64,000 nt of DNA from an uncultured Agromyces sp. (GTDB taxonomy: Bacteria; Actinomycetota; Actinomycetes; Actinomycetales; Microbacteriaceae), in the NCBI GenBank assembly GCA_913053875.1, contig CAJXGN010000002.1, forward strand, positions 62,001 through 126,000. The letters run 5' to 3'. The position numbers were made by a program, and so were the translations under genes. The notes under the pieces were generated by a model that made no database searches, had not been told where the DNA came from, and was given only the letters and a program-made list of their open reading frames with translations. Numbering within the stretch: the first letter of the stretch is position 1; the number at the start of each line of letters is the position of its first letter. Of the stretch, positions 25,726 to 34,520 are shown piece by piece.

Positions 25726-26829
25726 CTACGGCGCCGGCCAGACCAGCTCGCCGTCGGCGAAGATCGCGTCGACGAACGAGGTGTCGAAGAGGCCGAGTGC
25801 CGTGTCATCGCTGATGTCGTTCTCGAGCAGCGAGAAGTCGTTCAGCATGGCGACGATGGCGAGCACGTTGTCGGTGTCGATCGCGCCGAGGTTCGTGCCC
25901 TCGGGCTGCGCCTCGCGCACGATCTCGGCCTCGGTGTTCCAGATGTTGACGTTGTGGTCGACGTCGTAGCCCTCGCCCGACAGGTCGGCGGTGAAGGCCA
26001 CGCACTCCTCGGCGGCGGTCTCGCAGTACTCGAACGCGTGGAAGGTCGCGCGCAGGAAGTCCTCGACCACGGTCGGGTGCTCGGCGGCGAACTCGGGGTT
26101 CGCGGCGAACGCGCCGAGCGACGACGGCACGCCGTAGTCGTAGGGGCGCCACACCGTGACGTCCTCTCCGGCGGCGGCGAGCAGGTTCGGCTCGTTCGAG
26201 ATGAAGCCGGTGAGCGAGTCGACCTGGCCGCGCGGCAGGATCGACGGGTCGTAGCCGACCACGACCTGCTGCATGCTGTCGACGTCGGCGCCGGCCTCCT
26301 CGAGCATGGCCGCGACGGCCGGCGGCAGGCCGCCCTTGTGGCCGAGGATGGTGCCGTCGAGGTCGGCGAGGTCCTCGATCTCCGGCATGGTCATGAGGAT
26401 CTCGAGGCCGACGTTCGAGTACGACGAGATGCCGACGAGCTCGATGCCGGTGTCGTAGGCCTGCAGCAGGTTCTGCTGGCTGACCGAGGTGAACTGCACC
26501 TGGTCGGATGCCACGAGCTGCGTGTTCTGGCCCGTGTCGCCCGTGCCCGGCTGGATCTCCACGTCGAGGCAGAGGTCATCGAAGTAGCCGAGCTCCGAGG
26601 CGGCGACCACGTCGAGGATCGACGCGGACGCCTGGTACTGGTAGCCGGTCAGGAACGTGATGGCGCCTGCGGCCTCGTTCTCGGCGCAGCGCTCGGCCGA
26701 GATCGCGGTCGACTCCGAGGCATCCGCTTCGGTGGCCGAGGTGTCCTCGGCCGCGCAGGCCGTGAACGCGAGCAGGGCCGCTGCGGCGCCGGCGAGGGCG
26801 ACGACCGGCCGGGTGACGGTGCGTGACAT
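25726..26829 (-). CDS. ABC transporter substrate-binding lipoprotein (NMT1/THI5-like, ThiY type)
   Basis: 367 residues. Lipoprotein signal with lipobox FTAC (Cys25) then an acidic Ser/Thr linker. The binding domain shows the NMT1/THI5 pattern (SELGYFDDLCLDVEIQPGTG, NTQLVASDQVQF, GQVDSLTGFISNEP, VEDFLRATFHAFEY). Relatives bind thiamine pyrimidine precursors, sulfonates or nitrate. ATG 26827-26829 has an excellent AAGGAG 4 nt upstream. The 191-bp gap before it carries a hairpin and a 12-bp tandem repeat, so its expression may differ from the permease. Confidence 0.92.
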   Translation of the reverse strand: MSRTVTRPVVALAGAAAALLAFTACAAEDTSATEADASESTAISAERCAENEAAGAITFLTGYQYQASASILDVVAASELGYFDDLCLDVEIQPGTGDTGQNTQLVASDQVQFTSVSQQNLLQAYDTGIELVGISSYSNVGLEILMTMPEIEDLADLDGTILGHKGGLPPAVAAMLEEAGADVDSMQQVVVGYDPSILPRGQVDSLTGFISNEPNLLAAAGEDVTVWRPYDYGVPSSLGAFAANPEFAAEHPTVVEDFLRATFHAFEYCETAAEECVAFTADLSGEGYDVDHNVNIWNTEAEIVREAQPEGTNLGAIDTDNVLAIVAMLNDFSLLENDISDDTALGLFDTSFVDAIFADGELVWPAP

Positions 26830-26916
26830 GGGTTCTCCTTCAGGGGAAGTGCGCGGGGTGCGCGAAGGGCGCGTTCGACCACGGGACGCGGCGACGCGGG
26901 TGCGGTGCAGGGATGG

Positions 26917-26963
26917 GTGGTGCGGTGAGTGGTGCGGTGAGTGGTGCGGTGAGTGGTGCGTGA
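26917..26963. repeat. 12-bp tandem repeat, about four copies
   Basis: GTGGTGCGGTGA repeated three times, with a partial fourth (GTGGTGCGTGA), in the gap between the permease and binding-protein genes. Non-coding. Confidence 0.85.
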
Positions 26964-26983
26964 TGGGGTGGTGCGGGATGGAT

Positions 26984-27002
26984 CCGGCCGCTGTGCGGCC
27001 GG
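26984..27002 (-). terminator. Small perfect hairpin after permease gene
   Basis: CCGGCCGC, loop TGT, GCGGCCGG: an 8-bp GC stem 18 bp past the permease stop. An attenuator or mRNA-stability element inside the transport operon is likely, as the next gene continues on the same strand. Confidence 0.55.
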
Positions 27003-27020
27003 CGCCGGAGCGGGGCGGGC

Positions 27021-27995
27021 CTACTCCGGTTCGTGGCGGTGCGTGTCGTGCCAGTGCAGCACGCGCCGCTCGACGGCGGTGACGATCGCGAGCAGGGCCG
27101 AGCCCATGAGCGCGAGGATGAAGATCGAGGCGTAGATGACCTGGAGCTGGTTGTTCGAGCTGGCCAGGCTGATGGTGGTGCCGAGGCCCTCGGCGGCGCC
27201 GGGGGCGAACATCTCGGCGACGACCGCGCCGACGATCGACAAGGGGAAGACGATCTTGAGCGCGGCGAACAGGTACGGCAGCGAGCTCGGGATGCGCACG
27301 TGCCAGAGCATCTCGGGCCGGGAGGCGTTCACCGTGCGGTAGAACTGCAGCACCGGCGTCGGCACCGAGCGCAGCCCCACGGCCACGTTGATGAGGATCG
27401 GGAAGAAGCAGATCAGCGCGGTGACGATGAGCTTCGGCTCGGGCCCGAACCCGAACGCCACGACCAGCGCCGGCGCGATCGCGACGAGCGGCGTGACGTT
27501 CAGCACGACCGCGACGGGCATGACGGCCCGGCGCACGAGCGGGATCTCGCTGATGCCGATGGCGAGCACCGACGAGCAGACGAACGCGATGGCCAGGCCG
27601 ATCAGCGCCTCCTGCAGCGTGATCCACGCGTTCTCGATGTAGAAGAGGGGGTTGCCGCTGAGCGAGCTCCAGATGTTCTGCAGCGGCGGCAGCAGGTACG
27701 GCATCTGCTCGGCGCCGATCTGCCAGAGCACCCCGAGCACGAGCACCATGACGGTGATCGGCGCCCAGCGGCTCGGGCGGAGGAACTTCGGCATGCGGCG
27801 CGCGGCGGCCTCTGTGGCGGTGGCGGATGCCTCGGAGGCGGCCTGCTCGGCCGGCGCGCCGGTCGCGGGGTCGGTGCCCGTCGCGACGGTGGCGGCGGGG
27901 GCGTCGGCGGCGGTCGCGGCCGGCTCAGGGGCATCCGTCACCTCAGGGGCATCCGTCTGGTCGGTGCGGGGCGTGGGGGTGTCGATGGCGGTCAT
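27021..27995 (-). CDS. ABC transporter permease (SsuC/ThiX type)
   Basis: 324 residues: ~70 residues of Thr/Ala/Pro-rich cytosolic leader, then about six transmembrane segments of the BPD_transp_1 family with the conserved cytoplasmic loop around YRTVNASRPEMLWHVRIPSSLPYLFAALK. ATG 27993-27995 lies 23 nt after the ATPase stop. It forms the channel with the ATPase at 28019 and binding protein at 25726. Confidence 0.93.
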   Translation of the reverse strand: MTAIDTPTPRTDQTDAPEVTDAPEPAATAADAPAATVATGTDPATGAPAEQAASEASATATEAAARRMPKFLRPSRWAPITVMVLVLGVLWQIGAEQMPYLLPPLQNIWSSLSGNPLFYIENAWITLQEALIGLAIAFVCSSVLAIGISEIPLVRRAVMPVAVVLNVTPLVAIAPALVVAFGFGPEPKLIVTALICFFPILINVAVGLRSVPTPVLQFYRTVNASRPEMLWHVRIPSSLPYLFAALKIVFPLSIVGAVVAEMFAPGAAEGLGTTISLASSNNQLQVIYASIFILALMGSALLAIVTAVERRVLHWHDTHRHEPE

Positions 27996-28018
27996 CCTTC
28001 GCTCGGGGTCCTTCGTGC

Positions 28019-28858
28019 TCAGGCCGCGGCGGGCAGGTCGGGCGAGTGCCAGGCCGACTGCAGTCGCTGGCGCACGAGGTCTTCGTAGTGGTGGAAGGCG
28101 TCGCTCGTCATGAGCTCGGCGCTGCGCGGGCGGGGCAGGTCGACGTCGATCACGTCGACGATGCGGCCGGGCCGCGGGGCCATCACGACCACCTGGTCGG
28201 AGAGGCGCACGGCCTCGGTGACCGAGTGGGTGACGAACACGACGGTGGCCGTGGTGTCGTCCCACAGGTCGAGCAGCTGCTCCTGGAGCTGCTCGCGGGT
28301 GAACTCGTCGAGCGCCGAGAACGGCTCGTCCATGAGCAGCACATCGGGCTGCAGTCCGAGCGCGCGCACGATCGCGACGCGCTGCTGCATGCCGCCCGAG
28401 AGCTCGGGCGGCAGCTTGTGCATGGCGTCGCCGAGGCCGACGTCGCGCAGCAGCTGCTCCATGTCGGGCATGGGGCGGGCGGCGGATGCCCCTGCCTTGC
28501 GCTTGCGCGCAGCACGACGGTTCACGCGGTGCGGCAGGGTCACGTTGTGCAGCACGTTCAGCCACGGCAGCAGGGCGGGCGTCTGGGGAACGAAGCCGAT
28601 GTGCTTGCCGTCGCAGGCCGAGTCCGGCGACTCGCCGAACACCTCGACGCTGCCGGCATCCGTCGACTCGAGGTTCGCGATGAGTCGGAGCAGGGTCGAC
28701 TTGCCGCATCCGCTCGGCCCGATGACGCTGACGAACCGGCCCGCCGGGATGTCGAGGTCGACGTCGTGCAGCGCGGTCATGCGCGTCGCGCCGGAGCCGT
28801 ACACCTTGCGGGCGCCGTCGATGCGGATCGCGGGTGCCGTGTGATCGTGGGGGGCCAT
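28019..28858 (-). CDS. ABC transporter ATP-binding protein (SsuB/ThiZ type)
   Basis: 279 residues with Walker [10 protein letters not shown], signature LSGGMQQR, Walker B VLLMDEPFSALD and switch-region FVTHSVTEA intact. Similar in type to the ATPase at 9307 but clearly distinct, with a basic insert (NRRAARKRKAG) after the Q-loop. Starts 1 bp after the flavin reductase stop. Confidence 0.94.
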   Translation of the reverse strand: MAPHDHTAPAIRIDGARKVYGSGATRMTALHDVDLDIPAGRFVSVIGPSGCGKSTLLRLIANLESTDAGSVEVFGESPDSACDGKHIGFVPQTPALLPWLNVLHNVTLPHRVNRRAARKRKAGASAARPMPDMEQLLRDVGLGDAMHKLPPELSGGMQQRVAIVRALGLQPDVLLMDEPFSALDEFTREQLQEQLLDLWDDTTATVVFVTHSVTEAVRLSDQVVVMAPRPGRIVDVIDVDLPRPRSAELMTSDAFHHYEDLVRQRLQSAWHSPDLPAAA

Positions 28859-28859
28859 C

Positions 28860-29351
28860 TCAGACCAGCTTTCTGAAGGTGCGGTTGTGGTACACGAGGG
28901 GTTCGCGGTCGTTGTAGAGCACGTCGTCGACCGCGATGAGCAGCATGAGGTGGTCGCCGGCGGTCTGGCGCAGCTCGACGCGTCCGAGGATCGTCGCCAT
29001 CGCGTCGGCCACGACCGGCAGGTGCTCGTGATCGGGGTGCAGGTCGACCGCGGCGAACTTGTCGGCGCCCTTCGTGGCGAAGTGCTTGGCCAGGTCGCCC
29101 TGCCCCTCGGCGAGGATGTTCACCGCCACCCGCTCGGTGGCCGCGAACGCGCCGTAGCAGTCGGCCGTGTCGGCGAGGAAGACGGTGACCAGCGGCGGGC
29201 TGCTGGAGACCGACGTGAAGCTGTTGGCGGTGAAGCCGTACCGGCGGCCGTTGTGCACGGTGGTGACGAGGGTCACCGGGGTGGCCATGTGGCCGAGCGC
29301 GCGGCGCAGGGGGTCGTGGGCGGTGGGGCGGGGCTGGTCGACCACGGTCAC
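28860..29351 (-). CDS. Flavin reductase domain protein (RutF/DszD/NtaB type)
   Basis: 163 residues, flavin_reduct family: LGHMATPVTLVTT, GFTANSFTSVSSSPPLV and FAATERVAVNILAEGQGDLAKHF are typical. It reduces FMN with NAD(P)H and supplies FMNH2 to the two LLM oxygenases of the cluster. GTG 29349-29351 overlaps the stop of the FMN reductase gene (GTGA), giving tight coupling. Confidence 0.93.
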   Translation of the reverse strand: MTVVDQPRPTAHDPLRRALGHMATPVTLVTTVHNGRRYGFTANSFTSVSSSPPLVTVFLADTADCYGAFAATERVAVNILAEGQGDLAKHFATKGADKFAAVDLHPDHEHLPVVADAMATILGRVELRQTAGDHLMLLIAVDDVLYNDREPLVYHNRTFRKLV

Positions 29352-29899
29352 GCCTGCACCTCCTCGGCGACGGGGGCGGTCGCGGTGGCGAGGGCGCGGA
29401 TCAGGGGCATCCGCTCTCCCACCCAGGTCGTGACGACCGCGTCGCGGGCCTCGGGGTCGGCAGCCTGCGCCTCGAGCACGCCGAGCGCACCGAGCGGGGT
29501 GGACGCGCCGACCTCGTGCATGAGCGGGGTGAGGTGGAACTCGCCGGTGACGTGCGCGTGCGCCGGGGAGCCTGCGACCGTGAGGGGGATGGCCGCGACG
29601 CCCGCGAGCGAGGTCGGGCCGTAGCCGTCGACGAACGCCTTCAGCAGGCCCGTGTAGCTGCCCTTGTAGGAGGGAGTGGCGACCACGACGAGGTCGGCGG
29701 ATGCCACGCGCTCGCGCTCGGCCGCCGCGTCGGCGTTGCCCCACTCGAGCACGGCCGGGCCGAGCTCGGCGAGCTCGATGACGGTGATCTCGGGGGTGGT
29801 CTGTGCTGCCGTCGCGATCGCCTCGGCGAGCGCTACGGCGGTGGCGGTGGTCTTCGATCCGGCTCTGGGGTTGCCGGAGAGTACGACGATCGAACGCAT
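29348..29899 (-). CDS. NAD(P)H-dependent FMN reductase (SsuE/MsuE type)
   Basis: 183 residues, flavodoxin-like fold: IVVLSGNPRAGSKT binds the FMN phosphate, VVVATPSYKGSYTGLLKAFVDGY is the second family motif. MsuE/SsuE enzymes feed reduced flavin to sulfonate monooxygenases, so the cluster has two different reductases. ATG 29897-29899 has TGGAGG 6 nt upstream; this decides against the in-frame GTG at 29911. It is the first gene of the cluster; I see no certain promoter or sulfur-regulator site in front. Confidence 0.92.
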   Translation of the reverse strand: MRSIVVLSGNPRAGSKTTATAVALAEAIATAAQTTPEITVIELAELGPAVLEWGNADAAAERERVASADLVVVATPSYKGSYTGLLKAFVDGYGPTSLAGVAAIPLTVAGSPAHAHVTGEFHLTPLMHEVGASTPLGALGVLEAQAADPEARDAVVTTWVGERMPLIRALATATAPVAEEVQA

Positions 29900-30065
29900 T
29901 GGAGCCTCCACGACTCAATCCATGGGTCTGGTGTGTGTGGAGAGCGTGCGGGGCGAATCGGTGCGGCGGATGCCGGTGCGATGTGCCCTGCGGAGGTCCA
30001 ACTGGGTACGACTGTAGGCGGGCGTTGTTTCGCGAGTCTCGCCGCCGTGTTTCGTGTTCATGAAC

Positions 30066-30512
30066 TCAGGCCGAGGCGTCGCCGAGCGGCGTGAGCGTGC
30101 CCGCGTCGGCGTCGAACAGCAGCACCTCGACGCCGAGATCGTGCGTGGCGACGGTGGTCCACCCGCCCGCCGCGAACGCCTTCGCGACCGTCGGCGTGAT
30201 GCACAGCGCAAGCCGCGCCTCGGGGAACAGCGCCCGCTTGATCCACGCCAGCTTGAACAGGTTCGCGGTGACCCGGTTGCGGTGCGCCGACTTGAACTCG
30301 CCCGTGTTGCCGACGAGCTGCACGAAGGTGGTGTGGTCGGGGGCTGCGCCCTCGACCTCGAAGCGGGTCGTCTGGTCGACCGTGATGGTCGCGGGGGCGA
30401 GGACTGTGCCGAGCTGCGTGCTCAGGGCCGCGAGCATCGCGTCCTCGGTGGAGCCCGCGGGGAACCGGCTCCTGGCCGGCTCCACCGCGATGGTGCGAGG
30501 TGGGGCCGTCAT
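30066..30512 (-). CDS. Hypothetical protein, possibly PD-(D/E)XK nuclease-like
   Basis: 148 residues, soluble, not recognised with certainty. A central stretch (FVQLVGNTGEFKSAHRNR, then ANLFKLAWIKRALFPEARLAL) has an E-x-K next to a hydrophobic strand followed by a basic helix, the layout of restriction-endonuclease-like folds seen in short actinobacterial proteins. That reading is inference. ATG 30510-30512 is preceded by no strong ribosome-binding site. It sits alone at the left edge of the lower-GC island. Confidence 0.7.
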   Translation of the reverse strand: MTAPPRTIAVEPARSRFPAGSTEDAMLAALSTQLGTVLAPATITVDQTTRFEVEGAAPDHTTFVQLVGNTGEFKSAHRNRVTANLFKLAWIKRALFPEARLALCITPTVAKAFAAGGWTTVATHDLGVEVLLFDADAGTLTPLGDASA

Positions 30513-30639
30513 GGGGTTCAGGGTAGGTCGGGGACGTTTCGCGGGGGTTTCGAGTGGCAGCGGCTCGCCCGCGGCGACTGTCCAGGCTCTCACGCGAGTT
30601 CAGAATCGGCCCGACTTTCGTTCCGTTCTTCCAGCATTG

Positions 30640-31145
30640 ATCAGACACGATGAACAGGACGTACTCGCCAGAGATGCGTGAGCGCGCTTTTCGCATACTC
30701 ACTAAGGCGCGGCCGGAACACGCGAACAGTGGAACGTCGCCGCCACGCTGCGGTCCGAGATCCTGCCACTGCAAGCGCTCGACACGCCGAACACGGATCG
30801 AACTACACCGCCATGGACTACACCGAGCGGATCGTTGAACTCGGCACCCGTCGACGGGAACGGTGGGCGATACGTTCGTTTACGCGATGGCCGAGGCGGT
30901 CAAGAACCTCTACAAGACCGAGTTGATCCGTCAACAGGCCCGTGGCGGACCGTCGAGCAGGTGAAGCTCGCGACCCTCGAGCGGATGTGGTGGTGGAACA
31001 ACCAGCGCCTTCACGACAAGCTCGACATGCGTACCCCGGATCGAGGTCGAGAACGCGTACTACTCTGGACTCGAATCAGCTATACCGCACCCGCCGGAGG
31101 CTCCCGCTAGGAACGAAACTCAGGCCGGTTCGACAATCTCTCCGT
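30640..31145 (+). mobile_element. Decayed IS3-family insertion sequence remnant
   Basis: Starts with an orfA-like N-terminus (TYSPEMRERAFRILTKAR) from 30650. After an internal deletion comes the C-terminal part of an IS3 orfB transposase in three frames: YTERIVELGT, then GTVGDTFVYAMAEAVKNLYK, then GPWRTVEQVKLATLERMWWW with NQRLHDKLDMRTP, then IEVENAYYSGLE ending near NETQAGS. At least three frameshifts and loss of the DDE core mean it is inactive. I could not identify terminal inverted repeats. Confidence 0.85.
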
Positions 31146-31213
31146 CGACTTCGGCATGTTCACGGTCACTGGCCTGGCCTATCTCCTCGCCTAACCCAGG
31201 TGGCCGCCTAGGA

Positions 31214-33001
31214 CTACAGCAGTTCGTCAAACGACGGCCAGCGCTCCACCGCCCAAGCCTGTAGTTCAGCGGACCGATTCGCGAGCGCCTCCTCGTCCCA
31301 AGAATCGTAACGGTCGTATACATGCTTTGTCGTCGCGAACACCGTCTCGTTCGAGAGCCGGCTCCTTGCCGACGCCCATCCGCTGGAGCTCTTTCCTGCG
31401 TTCGCCTCGTTGGAGAGCGGGACCAGGTTCGCCCACGTGTGCAACCAGCGACCGTGCTCCTCGTCGCTGAATAGATCCGCCCAATCGCCGGATAGGTCCT
31501 GAGGGAGCAGATGGTCAATCGTCATCGGAGGGAACGTCGCAATCACGTCCCCCTTCGTGTAGGACCGCTCGTACTCCGCGAGCGCGTAACTAGCGACGCG
31601 TCTAGCGTAGAGATTCCCGGTATCCACAGCTCGCTTGACCGCCTCATCACCCGGGAAGATGACAGTCGTCGAGGTGATCTCCCTCCGCACTAGGTGCGGA
31701 TTGGCTCCAGCATCGGCCCACAGTCGCTTGAAAATCGCATGCAACCCGGTTGGCTCGATTCCAAGGAGCGCCCGCCGCACGAGGAATGACTCCACGACGT
31801 CGATAGACTTGCGCGCGTCCAGCAAGTCCACCTCATCAGACTCGGCTGCAGTAAGCAGCTGCATGAAGTACGGGTAGGAGGACGATGGCCGATTCAGTAC
31901 GTTCAGGCGCCGGACGCCTTCCACGAGTTCGTCGTCCAGCACGTTCAGTCGCCCTGAATGAATCGCGTTGTATGACGGTTGATGCCGCCTCAGATCTCGC
32001 ATCACCGTGAGCATCTCGTCGCGAGGGTCCATCTGGTCATCAACGAAGTCGCCCGAGCTCCAACGGGTTGATAACGCCTTAAAGGTCCCGGCCTTGGTGA
32101 TCGACGGATCCACGGTAAGCGCGAACGGGAAGAAGTATCCTGCCTTCGCCGCGTCCGACGCAAATGCTTCCTCAAACGGCTTCCACTCCTCGTTGTACAG
32201 ACGGAGGGCTGTACGCGCATCGTCTCGAAGCCGCTTAAGGACGTCGTTCCGAACTAGGTCGATGATTCCGAGCTTGACTCCCTCAGCATTGAGCCGATCG
32301 AATACCTCGTTCGGGTCATGTGAATCACCAAGTCGGATCTCTACGAACTCGAGACTGTCCAGAAGTGTGTCCCTGAGCGTCTCGATTCGTTCCACCACAC
32401 CATCGTCGTCGAGTTCACCGCCATCAGCTCCCGCCGTAGTGCGGGTCTCAATCTGGCGCTGGATGAGCTTGTACGAAGCGAGAAGGCTGCCGTCAGATTC
32501 ACCTGCTTCGCGCTCGACGTCAATGTCGAGGTCAAATCCCTCCCCGAAAGCCGAGCGCAGGACGTCGTTGAACTGCCGCGTGTCCCGTAGTGTTGGCCGA
32601 AGCTTAGGTTGATTCTTCGATTCCCGCTTCCGACTTACGATGTACTGCCTATAGAGATCCTCGGCAATCTCAAACCCGTCTTGGCCGTACCGCCTCGCGT
32701 GAGACGCTAGCGCGACGATCGTGAGCACCATGGTGGTCATCCGCTGCTGCCCGTCGATGATCCAGTAGAGGCCAGCCTGTCCGGCGGTCGACGACCGTTC
32801 ATCATCGAAGACGAGAGCACCGAGGAATCGCTTCGAGTACTGCCCATCAATGATCGTGTCTATGTCGCGCCACAACTGGTCTATCTGGGACTTCCCCCAC
32901 ACATAGCGGCGCTGAAACAGTGGGCAGTACAACTGCACGTCGTCCTTTAGCCGATCTCCGAGCGAAACGGGGGATGCCTCGAGGGCGCGAGTGCTCACCA
33001 T
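31214..33001 (-). CDS. DUF262 / DUF1524 (GmrSD-like) type IV restriction protein
   Basis: 595 residues. The N-terminal DUF262 half has YCPLFQRRYVW and the nucleotide-binding-site motif IIDGQQRMTTM; the middle is helical with FDRLNAEGVKLGIIDLVRND. The C-terminal DUF1524 half has an HNH-type MTIDHLLPQ and WANLVPLSNEANAGKSS. GmrSD enzymes use NTP hydrolysis to cut modified (glucosylated hydroxymethylcytosine) phage DNA. It sits divergent from a NaeI-type R-M system and probably completes a defence island. The ATG at 32999-33001 is preferred over an upstream extension. Codon use is less GC-biased than in flanking genes. Confidence 0.9.
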   Translation of the reverse strand: MVSTRALEASPVSLGDRLKDDVQLYCPLFQRRYVWGKSQIDQLWRDIDTIIDGQYSKRFLGALVFDDERSSTAGQAGLYWIIDGQQRMTTMVLTIVALASHARRYGQDGFEIAEDLYRQYIVSRKRESKNQPKLRPTLRDTRQFNDVLRSAFGEGFDLDIDVEREAGESDGSLLASYKLIQRQIETRTTAGADGGELDDDGVVERIETLRDTLLDSLEFVEIRLGDSHDPNEVFDRLNAEGVKLGIIDLVRNDVLKRLRDDARTALRLYNEEWKPFEEAFASDAAKAGYFFPFALTVDPSITKAGTFKALSTRWSSGDFVDDQMDPRDEMLTVMRDLRRHQPSYNAIHSGRLNVLDDELVEGVRRLNVLNRPSSSYPYFMQLLTAAESDEVDLLDARKSIDVVESFLVRRALLGIEPTGLHAIFKRLWADAGANPHLVRREITSTTVIFPGDEAVKRAVDTGNLYARRVASYALAEYERSYTKGDVIATFPPMTIDHLLPQDLSGDWADLFSDEEHGRWLHTWANLVPLSNEANAGKSSSGWASARSRLSNETVFATTKHVYDRYDSWDEEALANRSAELQAWAVERWPSFDELL

Positions 33002-33248
33002 TGCGCCAGGATATCGAGCAGCCGCGCGTTCGGGGCGCCCGCTCCCGACCGGGGAGCAAGCAGGGACGCAACAGTCGGCGACCCGTGCCATACCAATGGA
33101 CGCACCGACGGAGGAGAGGCGCTTGGGTGGAATGACATGCTCCAGTCCACCCCGCACAGCAAGCCTCTCCAGGCGTCACCGATCGTCTACCAAACCCCTT
33201 GCCGGTGCGTCTTCAGCTGGTGTCGCTGGACACTCCTAGTATCGGGGT

Positions 33249-34517
33249 GTGGTCGAAGCGTCAGAACAGTTCTCGGTAGTCGAAGTCTGCGCGGGCGCCG
33301 GCGGCCAGTCGCTGGGTTTACACAAGGCAGGCTTCCAGCACTCACTCGCGATCGAGATCGACGCCACAGCAGCCTCGACCCTGAGAGATAACCTCGGGGC
33401 GCCCGTAGCCGTTGGCGACGTGGCGGATCGCGAGGTATGGCGACCCGACGACTACGCAGGGGTCACGCTCTTTGCCGGAGGCGTACCGTGTCCGCCATTC
33501 TCTGTCGCCGGTCGGCAGCTCGGCTCGTCCGATGAGCGTGATCTATTCGCTTGGGCAATTGAACAGGTCGGCGTCATCGAGCCACGCGCCGTGATGCTCG
33601 AGAACGTTCGCGGCCTCGCATCTGCACGGTTCTCGGCATACCGTCAGCGCGTGATCGACCGGCTTTACGAGTTGGGTTACGTCGGCGAGTGGAAGCTTCT
33701 TCATGCCGCCGATTTCGGCGTCCCTCAGCTTCGCCCCCGCTTTGTACTCGTGGCGATGCGCCCGGAGGATCACGCTTACTTCCGCTTCCCGGAGTCTGGT
33801 TCGGAGGGCCGAGTAACCGTGGGCGAAGCTCTCGCGGACTTGATGGGCGCGCGCGGATGGAGCGGCGCGCACGAATGGGCACAGTTGGCCTCCGACATCG
33901 GACCTACCCTCGTTGGCGGCAGCAAGAAGCACGGTGGAGCCGACCTCGGCCCAACCCGTGCCAAGCAGGCTTGGAGCCGCCTGTACGTTGACGGTCGCGG
34001 TGTCGCTGATGAAGCACCAGATCGCGGTGCACCGTCTGCCCGTGAACGTCATCCACGGCTTACGGTGGAGATGACAGCGCGCATTCAGGGATGGAAGCCC
34101 CACGATCATTGGATATTCCAGGGCAGGAAGACCGCACAATACCGTCAGATCGGCAACGCCTTCCCGCCTCCTGTTGCCGAAGCCATCGGGCGCGCGCTAG
34201 ACGCTGCGTTGCGGCATGAAGGTAGTCCGCGGGCGGATCTTGAGCGGACTGTTGATCTTCATGACCCCGTTTATCGCGCGCTTGCGGCCTCAACCGATCC
34301 TCTGTCCATCGACGAGCTGATTCGAGCTCACAATGAGGGCACCCAGTCCGCCATTGAGCGAAAGATCACAGCGTTGGGGCACGATTTCGAGCTCGAGGTT
34401 CTTCAAGGTGCTGACGGAGTGGTGCGGTACAAGCTGGGCGCATTCAAGGGTTTCATCGGCCAGGAAGCTCATGCGCGGCACGAGTTCGTGATCGCAAAGC
34501 GCAACCGAGTCAGCTAG
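33249..34517 (+). CDS. DNA (cytosine-5) methyltransferase of a NaeI-type system
   Basis: 422 residues from GTG 33249. Motif I VCAGAGGQSLGLHKAGF (SAM), motif IV GGVPCPPFSVAGRQ with catalytic Cys81, motif VI ENVRG, motif VIII RPRFVLVA, and C-terminal motif X QYRQIGNAFPPPVAEAIG are all present. The last ~85 residues (SIDELIRAHNEGTQSAIERK, LEVLQGADGVVRYKLG) are an extra domain. It protects host DNA from the endonuclease encoded 4 bp downstream. If this is a NaeI isoschizomer the site is GCCGGC; that is inferred from the nuclease, not seen directly. Confidence 0.93.
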   Translation: MVEASEQFSVVEVCAGAGGQSLGLHKAGFQHSLAIEIDATAASTLRDNLGAPVAVGDVADREVWRPDDYAGVTLFAGGVPCPPFSVAGRQLGSSDERDLFAWAIEQVGVIEPRAVMLENVRGLASARFSAYRQRVIDRLYELGYVGEWKLLHAADFGVPQLRPRFVLVAMRPEDHAYFRFPESGSEGRVTVGEALADLMGARGWSGAHEWAQLASDIGPTLVGGSKKHGGADLGPTRAKQAWSRLYVDGRGVADEAPDRGAPSARERHPRLTVEMTARIQGWKPHDHWIFQGRKTAQYRQIGNAFPPPVAEAIGRALDAALRHEGSPRADLERTVDLHDPVYRALAASTDPLSIDELIRAHNEGTQSAIERKITALGHDFELEVLQGADGVVRYKLGAFKGFIGQEAHARHEFVIAKRNRVS

Positions 34518-34520
34518 ATC

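Noticed and set aside
28860..29899. FMN or SAM riboswitch upstream of the flavin cluster
   Set aside because: The 29900-30065 leader does not show the conserved motifs of either class.
30554..30640. Terminal inverted repeats of the IS3 remnant
   Set aside because: I looked for matching ends near 30580-30640 and 31140-31200 and found no convincing pair.
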